A DNA stretch of 41,359 bases from Hyphomicrobiales bacterium (GTDB lineage Bacteria; Pseudomonadota; Alphaproteobacteria; Rhizobiales; Xanthobacteraceae), in assembly GCA_003140315.1 (NCBI GenBank), contig PLJS01000232.1:545-41903 (forward strand). Direction: 5' to 3'. Both the position numbers and the translations under genes were made by a program. The notes below the pieces were generated by a model. The model was not told where the DNA came from and did no database searches. It was given only the letters and a program-made list of their open reading frames with translations. This document shows positions 32,006 through 38,659 of the stretch, one piece after another. Each line of letters starts with the position of its first letter. Positions within the stretch are counted from its first letter, which is position 1.

Positions 32006-32054
32006 CTCCTCTTTCCCTCTCCCTCAAGGCCTCAAGGGGAGAGGGAAAGAGGAG
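32006..32054. terminator. 18-bp hairpin downstream of the comF operon
   Basis: Perfect 18-base arms (32006-32023 with 32037-32054), loop of 13, immediately beyond the DUF1178 stop on the minus strand and before the half-size DMT gene. The strongest simple hairpin in the window; probably ends the comF-grxC-nit-DUF1178 transcript. Confidence 0.7.
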
Positions 32055-32072
32055 TTCGCGGCGCCGCCTCAG

Positions 32073-32552
32073 CTAATTCCGCTCATCCGGCAGCACCGGG
32101 AGCGGATGAAACTCGATGCCTTCATCGTGCAGCGCCTCGGCGTCCTGCGGCGTGGCTTCGCCATAGATCGAGCGGTGCTCGGTCTCGCCGTAATGCATCT
32201 TGCGCGCTTCCTCGGGGAATTTCTTGCCGACATTGTCGGCGTTCGAGGTCAGATGATCGCGCAGCTCCTTGAGCTTCGCCCGGAACTCGCGCTCCTGCGG
32301 CGAGATCATCGCGACCGGACTGGTGGCCTCGGCAGGCGCCGGCGTTGCGGCCTGTTCCATCGGCGCCGGCATCGATGTGCTCCTGTCCTTGCGCGCGAGA
32401 CGTGGGGCCATGATCGCCTTGTCGACCTTCGCCGAGCCGCAGAGCGGGCAGGTGACGAGCTTGCGCTTCACCTGCTTGTCGTAGGCGCCCGAATTCGCGA
32501 ACCAGCTTTCGAATTCGTGGCCGTGCTCGCAGGCGAGGGAGTAACGGATCAC
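32073..32552 (-). CDS. DUF1178 family protein
   Basis: A 159-residue protein, GTG start at 32552 overlapping the nitrilase stop (GTGA). The N-terminal part begins IRYSLACEHGHEFESWFANSGAYD and has a CPLCGSAKVDKAIMAPRL zinc-ribbon-like half motif. The C-terminal core (REFRAKLKELRDHLTSNADNVGKKFPEEARKMHYGE, then RSIYGEATPQDAEALHDEGIEF) defines DUF1178. The function is unknown; the family is nearly universal in alphaproteobacteria and co-located with this nitrilase and grxC. Long upstream open frame is noise. Confidence 0.93.
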   Translation of the reverse strand: MIRYSLACEHGHEFESWFANSGAYDKQVKRKLVTCPLCGSAKVDKAIMAPRLARKDRSTSMPAPMEQAATPAPAEATSPVAMISPQEREFRAKLKELRDHLTSNADNVGKKFPEEARKMHYGETEHRSIYGEATPQDAEALHDEGIEFHPLPVLPDERN

Positions 32553-33421
32553 GCTTGCGCCTCGACTACGTGGAGATGCGCCGGCTCGGCCATCGGCTCG
32601 ATCATCTCGAAGCGCCGGCCGTGCTGCAGCGAAGGGATGCGCGCGCGGGCGGACGCGACTTCGGCCGGTTCGACGTCGGCGAAGATGACGCCGGGCTCCG
32701 TGCCGCCCTCCGCGATGACGCGGCCCCACGGATCGACCACCAGCGAATGGCCGAACGTGTCGCGCCCGTTCTCGTGCCGGCCGCCTTGGGCGGCGGCGAA
32801 CACGAAGGAGCCGTTCTCGATCGCGCGTGCGCGCATCAGCACGTGCCAGTGCGCTTTGCCGGTCTGTTCGGTAAAGGCTGAGGGGATCGCCAGGAACGAT
32901 GCGCCGGCCCCGGCGAGCGCGCGATAGAGTGCCGGGAAGCGCAGATCGTAGCAGATGGTGACGCCGAGCCGGCCCCACGGCAGGTCGGCGACGACCGCAA
33001 GGTCACCCGCGCGATAGCTGCGCGACTCGCGATAGCGCTCCCCGTTGGCGAGATCGACATCGAACATGTGGATCTTGTCGTAGCGCGCGACGATGTTGCC
33101 CTTCCGGTTGATCAGGAAGGCGCGGTTCGCGGCCTTGTCGGGGGATACTTTCACCGCAAGCGAGCCGATGTGAACGTAGATGCCGAGCGCGCGCGCGAGC
33201 TCGCGCATGGTCGCGAGCGTCGGATCGTTCTCCTCCGGCACGATGGTCGAGAACAGTCTGTCGCGCGAGAGCTCCATGATGTTGGTCATCTCCGGCGTCA
33301 GCACATAATCCGCGCCGCCGGTCTTCGCCTCGCCGATCAGCTTTGCGGCCGCCTCGGTGTTGACGTGCGGCTCGCGCGTGGAGCGCATCTGGATCAGGCC
33401 GATGCGGAATGTTGAGGTCAT
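32549..33421 (-). CDS. carbon-nitrogen hydrolase, Nit1-like (probable deaminated-glutathione amidase)
   Basis: A 290-residue nitrilase-superfamily amidase. Catalytic triad E44 (LTPEMTN), K116 (RYDKIHMFD), C157 (TICYDLRFP). IHMFDVDLANGERYRES and FTEQTGKAHWHVLMRARAIENGSFVFAAAQ match the Nit1/Nit2-like branch that repairs deaminated glutathione or omega-amides. Its overlap with grxC (ATGA) and with DUF1178 (GTGA) ties it to glutathione metabolism, so deaminated-glutathione amidase is the best guess. The exact substrate is inferred from context and family only. Confidence 0.9.
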   Translation of the reverse strand: MTSTFRIGLIQMRSTREPHVNTEAAAKLIGEAKTGGADYVLTPEMTNIMELSRDRLFSTIVPEENDPTLATMRELARALGIYVHIGSLAVKVSPDKAANRAFLINRKGNIVARYDKIHMFDVDLANGERYRESRSYRAGDLAVVADLPWGRLGVTICYDLRFPALYRALAGAGASFLAIPSAFTEQTGKAHWHVLMRARAIENGSFVFAAAQGGRHENGRDTFGHSLVVDPWGRVIAEGGTEPGVIFADVEPAEVASARARIPSLQHGRRFEMIEPMAEPAHLHVVEAQA

Positions 33422-33690
33422 GCGGTGTCCCGTTGCGGCGCTAGCATTGGATCGAGCTGGCCGGCTTGGTCGAGCGCGTAAAGCTCGTCGCAGCCGCCGA
33501 CATGCGTCGCGCCGATGAAAATCTGCGGAAACGTGCTCGCGCCATACGCCCGCTCGATCATTTCCTTGCGTAGCTCGCGGTTGCCGCCGGCATTGATTTC
33601 CCGGAACGCCACGCCCTTGCGCTGGAGCAACTCGCGCGCCGCGTCGGAGTAATAGCAGAAATCCCGCGTGTAGATGACGATCTCGGGCAT
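33418..33690 (-). CDS. grxC: glutaredoxin 3 with variant CYYS active site
   Basis: A 90-residue thioredoxin-fold protein. The start MPEIVIYTRDFCYYSDAARELLQRKGV matches GrxC except that the usual CPYC is CYYS: C12 is kept, the second Cys is Ser15 and the Pro is Tyr. The cis-Pro loop is TFPQIFIG (TVP in most), and the glutathione-binding GGCDEL is at 65-70. The loss of the resolving cysteine leaves a monothiol-type site able to act on glutathione mixed disulfides but not as a dithiol reductant. It is not the CGFS type that carries Fe-S clusters. Overlaps the nitrilase start (ATGA). Confidence 0.92.
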   Translation of the reverse strand: MPEIVIYTRDFCYYSDAARELLQRKGVAFREINAGGNRELRKEMIERAYGASTFPQIFIGATHVGGCDELYALDQAGQLDPMLAPQRDTA

Positions 33691-33738
33691 GGTGTACCGG
33701 GGCTTAACGGTCCGCGTCCATTTGATGCGCGAAGCGCA

Positions 33739-34527
33739 CTATATGGGAGCCCGCGCGGCGTCAACAACCCGGGCGAAGACCAGCACGTCGACTTGCGCGG
33801 CACCGGCCCGCAGCAGCGCGCGCGCACAGGCATCCACCGTCGCGCCCGAGGTCAGCACGTCGTCGACCAGGATGAAGCGCCGGCCCGCAACCTCGCCCCT
33901 AGCCTCCGGCGGGACGCGGAACGCGCCCTGCACATTGGTGGAGCGCTCGGCATGCGAGAGCCCGACCTGCTGCACCGTCGCCTCGACGCGCTTGAGTACC
34001 GAATATGCGACCGGCACGTCGCTCGCCTTCGCGATCGCCTCGGCGAGCGCCGCCGACTGGTTGAAGCGCCGCGTCCACAGCCGCCGCCAGTGCAGCGGCA
34101 CCGGTACAAGCGCGTTGGCGTCGGCGAGAAGCTCGCGGCCGGCGCGCGCCATCCAGCCGCCGAGCATGGGGCTAAGATCGAGCCGGTCGCCGTACTTGAA
34201 CGCGAGCACGAGCTGGCGCCCGACATCGTCGTAGCGCACGGCCGCACGGGCTCGGCTGTAGGCCGGCGGATTGGCGATCGCCTGCATCGACAGGATGCCG
34301 GGGCCGGGGTCATAGACGAACGGGATGCCGAGGCGCGGACAATACAGCGGGGCGATGAAGGCGAGCTTGCCCCAGCACTCCGCACACAGTCCCGTCGAGT
34401 CGACCAGCGTGCGGCACGCAGGGCACAGCGGCGGCATCGCGACGTTGAGGGTAAAGCGCAGGCTCGCGCGCAGGCCCTGCGCGATGCGCGTCGGCCAGGT
34501 CGGCGCCTCTGTCGCGGCCGTATCCAT
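33739..34527 (-). CDS. comF: ComF family protein (amidophosphoribosyltransferase-like)
   Basis: A 262-residue protein. The N-terminal zinc site is CPACR and CAECW (C35, C38, C48, C51, with C63 beyond), followed by the phosphoribosyltransferase fold ending in RFILVDDVLTSGATVDAC (PRPP loop about 221-230). Family mid-motif YDDVGRQLVLAFKYGDRLDL and VPVPLHWRRLWTRRFNQSAALAEAIA are present. ComF supports DNA uptake in naturally competent bacteria, but the gene is also kept in non-competent ones. First gene of the minus-strand operon with grxC, nit and DUF1178. Divergent from the NDUFAF5-like gene, 36 bases apart. Confidence 0.93.
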   Translation of the reverse strand: MDTAATEAPTWPTRIAQGLRASLRFTLNVAMPPLCPACRTLVDSTGLCAECWGKLAFIAPLYCPRLGIPFVYDPGPGILSMQAIANPPAYSRARAAVRYDDVGRQLVLAFKYGDRLDLSPMLGGWMARAGRELLADANALVPVPLHWRRLWTRRFNQSAALAEAIAKASDVPVAYSVLKRVEATVQQVGLSHAERSTNVQGAFRVPPEARGEVAGRRFILVDDVLTSGATVDACARALLRAGAAQVDVLVFARVVDAARAPI

Positions 34528-34563
34528 GCCGCTACGGTAGCGCCCGGCAGGATCGCGCTCAAC

Positions 34564-35442
34564 ATGGCTCAGAGCCCCATCGTCTTCGACCGTGCGCTGC
34601 TGGCCGAGCGCAGGCGGCGGGCGCGTGCGCTCGGGCCCGCGACGTTCCTGATCGACCGCGTCGTCGCCGACTTGGCCGAACGGCTCGACGCGGTGCTGCG
34701 CGACTTCGCCGTGGCGGTCGATCTCGGCACGCCGACCGATGCGCTGCGTCGCGCGCTCGCCGGCAAGACATCCATCGGCGTGCTGGTGACGGCGAACATG
34801 CAGCCGCACCACGCCGGGCTCGCGGTCGTGGCTGACGAGGAGGCGCTGCCGTTTCGCGACGGCTCGCTCGATCTCGTGGTGTCGGCATTGGCGCTGCAAT
34901 TCGTGAACGATCTGCCCGGCACGCTGATCCAGGTCCGCCGCGCGTTGAAACCCGACGGCCTGTTGCTCGCCGCCATGCTCGGCGGCGAGACGTTGACCGA
35001 ACTGCGTGAGGCCTTCGCCGCCGCGGAAGCCGAAGTCGAAGGCGGAATCTCGCCGCATGTCGCGCCGTTCGCGGACATGCGCGAGGCCGGTGCGCTGCTC
35101 CAGCGCGCGGGCTTTGCGCTGCCGGTGGCCGACGCGGACCGGCTCACGGTGCGCTACGCCTCGCCGTTCGCGCTGATGGCGGATCTCCGCCACATGGGTG
35201 CGACCAACGCGCTCGTCGAGCGCCGCCGCACGCCGCTGCGGCGCGCGACGCTGACGCGCATGGCGGAGATTTATGTCGAGCGTTTCGCCGATCCGGACGG
35301 GCGCATCCGCGCGACCTTCGAGATCGTCTGGCTGTCCGGCTGGGCGCCGCACGAGAGCCAGCAGAAGCCGCTGCGGCCGGGCTCGGCGCAGACGCGCCTT
35401 GCCGACGCGCTCGGGGTGCGCGAGATCAAGGCTGGTGACTAG
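34564..35442 (+). CDS. NDUFAF5/BioC-like methyltransferase-fold protein
   Basis: A 292-residue class I methyltransferase-fold protein. Start: SPIVFDRALLAERRRRARALG, the beginning typical of alphaproteobacterial homologues of the complex I assembly factor NDUFAF5. Motif I is unusual (VDLGTPTDAL at 52-61, lacking the Gly-x-Gly). ADEEALPFRDGSLDLVVSALALQFVNDLPGTLIQVRRALKPDGLLLAAMLGGETL is present, as is the closing IVWLSGWAPHESQQKPLRPGSA tail that marks this group. In eukaryotes the relative hydroxylates an arginine in a complex I subunit; the same is possible here but not shown. Divergent from comF. Confidence 0.86.
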   Translation: MAQSPIVFDRALLAERRRRARALGPATFLIDRVVADLAERLDAVLRDFAVAVDLGTPTDALRRALAGKTSIGVLVTANMQPHHAGLAVVADEEALPFRDGSLDLVVSALALQFVNDLPGTLIQVRRALKPDGLLLAAMLGGETLTELREAFAAAEAEVEGGISPHVAPFADMREAGALLQRAGFALPVADADRLTVRYASPFALMADLRHMGATNALVERRRTPLRRATLTRMAEIYVERFADPDGRIRATFEIVWLSGWAPHESQQKPLRPGSAQTRLADALGVREIKAGD

Positions 35443-35901
35443 GCGCCGCGATAGGCGGCTGACGATCTCGAATCCGTGGGACAACTTCCAGAATCATCAT
35501 TGACTCTTTGCCCGTGCGGAGTCCGTGCGCCGTTAAGCTTTGTTCCGCTCGGCAAGCCTCATCTCGGTCGCGCGTGTACCCGATCTTGTGTGAGTTTCAA
35601 GGACTTGGCGCGAGCGCTTGCGCGCAGATGATCGAGGCGCCGATTCGGGCGCGTTTCGTTCCAGACTCGTTCCAAACATTACGGGCAACGCCGATTCGGC
35701 GGGCCCTTCCGGAGTTCGTCGTCACGGATTGGGACGCCGCACGGCGCAGCGCGGTAGCACCATTTTAAGATTCGAGCGCCGCACATCGGCGAGACCCGAT
35801 TCGGGCGCGATTCGTTCAAGCCCTGTTCGCTTTGGCAGGGTTGGCGCGCGTCGCGCGCGCAAAGCGTTGCATTTTGGTACGACGCGGCAAACATAGCGCC
35901 C
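35443..35901. other. 459-base gene-free stretch with imperfect direct repeats
   Basis: No credible gene. It holds two copies of a 24-base segment (35641-35664 and 35797-35820; 22 of 24 identical, both starting CGATTCGGGCGCG) about 156 bases apart, plus further ATTCGG/CGTTC variants at about 35689 and 35770. Base composition is more even than in the genes. It must contain the promoter of the DUF393 operon; the repeats could be regulatory, a decayed element or coincidental. Confidence 0.5.
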
Positions 35902-36351
35902 ATGCTGGCTCCCTACAGCTATCGTTCCGACGCCGACGTGCCGCCGTTCGCGGACGACAGGCCGGTCATCATCTTCGACGGCTATTGCGCGCTCTGCTCG
36001 GGCTCGGCGTCATTCGTGTTGCGGCACGACCCGACGGGCGTATTTCGCCTGCTGGCGGCGCAATCGCCGCTCGGCCACGCGCTCTACCGGCATTACGGGC
36101 TCGATGCGCAGAACTACGAGACCATGATCCTGATCCAGGACGGCATCGCGTGGTTCAAGTCCGAAGCCGGCATCCGCATCGCGCGCGGGCTCGGCTTTCC
36201 GTGGTCGCTCGCCGCGGCGTTCCGCGTGCTGCCGCTCGGCTTGCGCGATCGGCTCTATGACACAGTCGCGCGCAACCGGCTGCGCTGGTTCGGGAGCCGC
36301 CAAAGCTGCTATCGCCCCGATCCCCGCTTCGCGGACCGCTTCCTCGCATGA
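35902..36351 (+). CDS. DUF393 thiol-disulfide oxidoreductase-like (DCC family) protein
   Basis: A 149-residue protein of the DCC family. The active-site motif is IIFDGYCALCSGSASFVLRHD (D25, C28, C31), followed by FRLLAAQSPLG and the usual ending VARNRLRWFGSRQSCYRPD. The family is predicted to have a thioredoxin-like fold with a redox CxxC but has no proven substrate. It overlaps the next gene by ATGA and the two are clearly co-translated. Confidence 0.9.
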   Translation: MLAPYSYRSDADVPPFADDRPVIIFDGYCALCSGSASFVLRHDPTGVFRLLAAQSPLGHALYRHYGLDAQNYETMILIQDGIAWFKSEAGIRIARGLGFPWSLAAAFRVLPLGLRDRLYDTVARNRLRWFGSRQSCYRPDPRFADRFLA

Positions 36352-38027
36352 GCGACCTCAAGGTTCTGATCCTCGGCGGCTACGGCACATTCGGCGGCCG
36401 GCTTGCGTTGCTGCTCGCCGACGAACCGCGCGTCACGCTCATGATCGCGGGCCGTTCGCTCGCCCAGGCGCAGGAGTTCTGCGCCGCGCTCTCCGCGCGT
36501 GCCACGCTGCAAGCCGCGCGCTTCGATCGCGAGGGCGACGTCGAGGCGCAGCTTGTCGCGCTCGCGCCCGACATCGTGGTGGACGCGAGCGGCCCGTTCC
36601 AGGCCTATGGCGATCCTTATCGCGTGGTGCGGGCGGCGCTCGCGCACGGCATCAACTATCTCGACCTCGCGGACGGCTCGGATTTCGTGCACGGCATCGC
36701 GCAGTTCGAGGGCCAAGCGCGCGAGCGCGGCGTGTTCGTGCTCGCCGGCGCATCGAGCTTTCCGGTGCTCACCGCCGCGGTGACGCGCCGGCTCGCCGCC
36801 GGGATGACGCGCGTCGCGGCGATCACCGGCGGGATCGCGCCGTCGCCCTATGCGGGCGTGGGCCTCAATGTCATCCGGGCGATCGCCGGCTATGCGGGGC
36901 AGAAGGTCGCGCTCGTGCGCGACGGTCGGAAGACGTTCGGCTACGGGCTCGTCGAAACGCTACGCTACACCGTCGCCCCGCCGGGGCGCGTTCCGCCCCG
37001 CAATACCCGCTTCTCGCTAGTCGACGTGCCCGACCTGCAGGTGATCCCCGACCTCTGGCCCGGCTTGCGCGATATCTGGATGGGCGCCGGCCCGGTGCCG
37101 GAGGTCCTGCATCGCCTGTTGAATTTCTGCGCGTGGCTGGTGCGGCTGCGACTTGTCCCGTCGCTCGCACGGCTCGCGCCGTTGATGCATTGGGCGACCA
37201 ATGTGCTGCGCTGGGGCGAGCATCGCGGCGGCATGTTCGTCGAAGTTGCGGGCGAGGCGGAGGGCGCGCCGCTCACGCGCTCATGGCACATGATCGCCGA
37301 GGGCGATGACGGTCCGCTGATCCCCTCGATGGCGTCCGAGGCGATCATCCGCCACTGCCTCGACGGCAAAAAGCCTGCGCCCGGCGCGCGCGCCGCCGTC
37401 GGCGATCTCGAGCTTGAGGATTACGAAAAGCTGTTCGCGCGCCGCGCGATCGTCACTGGACGGCGCGAGGTCAACACCGATACGCGCGCTCAACCGCTGT
37501 ACCGTCGTCTCCTCGGCGACGCCTACGCGTCGCTACCGGCGCCGCTTCAGGCGATGCACGATCTCAACGGCGACATGACCGCGGAAGGAACCGCGACGGT
37601 CACGCGCGGTAGCGGCCCGCTCGCGCGGCTCGCCGCCGCCGTGATCGGCTTCCCGCAGGCGGGCGACAACGTTCCGTTGCGCGTCGACTTCAAGTTGGAG
37701 AATGGCCGCGAACGCTGGATGCGGACATTCGCGAGACGTTCGTTCCACTCGACGCAGGAGCAAGGGCGCGGGCGTTACGAATGGCTCGTGTGCGAGCGCT
37801 TCGGCCCGCTCAATGCCGGCATGGCGCTTCTGATTGACGACGGCAAGCTGCGGCTCGTGGTGCGGCGCTGGAGCCTGTTCGGAATTCCGCTGCCGCTATG
37901 GCTCGCGCCGCGCGGCGACTCCTACGAATATGCCGAGGACGGGCGGTTTCACTTTCATGTCGAGATCGGTCATCCGCTCACCGGATTGATCGTGAGCTAT
38001 CGCGGCTGGCTGGTGGCGAAGGTGTAG
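36348..38027 (+). CDS. saccharopine-dehydrogenase-like NAD(P)-binding protein with DUF4166
   Basis: A 559-residue two-domain protein. The N-terminal half has the Rossmann motif VLILGGYGTFGGRLALLL (6-23), DIVVDASGPFQAYG, and INYLDLADGSDFVHGI, the pattern of saccharopine-dehydrogenase NADP-binding proteins, which include membrane-associated oxidoreductases of unknown substrate. The C-terminal part (about 395-555) is DUF4166 (YRRLLGDAYASLPAPLQAMHD, GTATVTRGSGPLARLAAAVIGFP, ERWMRTFARRSFHS). The fused architecture is known in alphaproteobacteria. Translationally coupled to the DCC protein, suggesting a joint redox role (inference). Not a lysine-pathway enzyme on this evidence. Confidence 0.88.
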   Translation: MSDLKVLILGGYGTFGGRLALLLADEPRVTLMIAGRSLAQAQEFCAALSARATLQAARFDREGDVEAQLVALAPDIVVDASGPFQAYGDPYRVVRAALAHGINYLDLADGSDFVHGIAQFEGQARERGVFVLAGASSFPVLTAAVTRRLAAGMTRVAAITGGIAPSPYAGVGLNVIRAIAGYAGQKVALVRDGRKTFGYGLVETLRYTVAPPGRVPPRNTRFSLVDVPDLQVIPDLWPGLRDIWMGAGPVPEVLHRLLNFCAWLVRLRLVPSLARLAPLMHWATNVLRWGEHRGGMFVEVAGEAEGAPLTRSWHMIAEGDDGPLIPSMASEAIIRHCLDGKKPAPGARAAVGDLELEDYEKLFARRAIVTGRREVNTDTRAQPLYRRLLGDAYASLPAPLQAMHDLNGDMTAEGTATVTRGSGPLARLAAAVIGFPQAGDNVPLRVDFKLENGRERWMRTFARRSFHSTQEQGRGRYEWLVCERFGPLNAGMALLIDDGKLRLVVRRWSLFGIPLPLWLAPRGDSYEYAEDGRFHFHVEIGHPLTGLIVSYRGWLVAKV

Positions 38028-38092
38028 CCGAATGGCCTCGCGGTGCCGATTATGTTAGACAAATAGAAAGTAGATCCGCTGGAATCCAAGTC

Positions 38093-38317
38093 ATGACCAA
38101 GCTGCTCGAAAAGGCGATCGCGAAGGCGCGCGAACTTCCTGACGACGAACAGGACTCGATCGCCGTCATGGTCCTGTCGATGGCGAGCGACGATACGGCC
38201 GTGCCGGTCGACGATGAGACGCGGGCGGCGATTCTCGAAGGGCTTGCGCAGGCGCGCCGCGGCGAGTTCGTGCCCGACGCCGAGATCGAAGCGCTCTGGA
38301 AACGCCACGGCGCATGA
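38093..38317 (+). CDS. ParD-like antitoxin (addiction-module protein)
   Basis: A 74-residue acidic protein: TKLLEKAIAKARELPDDEQDSIAVMVL, then DDETRAAILEGLAQARRGEFVPDAEIEALWKRH. This two-helix pattern with GEFVPDAEIEALW near the end is that of small antitoxins paired with ParE/RelE toxins. ATG 38093 is taken because it begins the conserved part; the open frame upstream overlaps the saccharopine-dehydrogenase-like gene. The upstream DNA (about 38040-38090) is relatively A/T-rich and likely carries the autoregulated promoter. Overlaps the toxin start by ATGA. Confidence 0.85.
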   Translation: MTKLLEKAIAKARELPDDEQDSIAVMVLSMASDDTAVPVDDETRAAILEGLAQARRGEFVPDAEIEALWKRHGA

Positions 38318-38616
38318 AGGTCCGCTATACCGCGCGCGCCCATGATGATTTGAGTGATATTCTGGATTACCTTGACGAGCGCAGTCCGCAAGGTGCACGA
38401 AACGTCAGGCGGGCCATGGATAAGGCAGTCGCGCTGATCGGCCGCCATCCACAAATCGGTCGTCTTTCGCAGGTTCAAGAGACTCGTGTACTTCCCGTCG
38501 GACGGTTCCCATATTTGATCTATTGGAGCATCGAAGCCGGAGAGGTATGGATCGTCCACATTCGCCATGCGCGGCGTCGCCCATGGGCGGACGGAATATC
38601 GGATCGATCAAAATGA
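38314..38616 (+). CDS. ParE/RelE-family toxin
   Basis: A 100-residue toxin: VRYTARAHDDLSDILDYLDERSPQGARNVRRAMDKAVALIGRHPQIGRL, then VLPVGRFPYLIYWSIEAGEVWIVHIRHARRRPW. The layout (N-terminal helices, basic middle, HIRHARR end) is the ParE group, whose members poison gyrase, or in some cases act as RelE-type nucleases. Coupled to the antitoxin by ATGA. Target is not predictable from sequence. Confidence 0.9.
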   Translation: MKVRYTARAHDDLSDILDYLDERSPQGARNVRRAMDKAVALIGRHPQIGRLSQVQETRVLPVGRFPYLIYWSIEAGEVWIVHIRHARRRPWADGISDRSK

Positions 38617-38659
38617 TGCGGCGCCGCTGAATTTCGACGAAACATCCTTCGGACTCTTA

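Noticed and set aside
35508-35768. 86-residue frame in the gap before the DCC gene
   Set aside because: Contains the direct-repeat sequence, no ribosome site, and no protein-like pattern.
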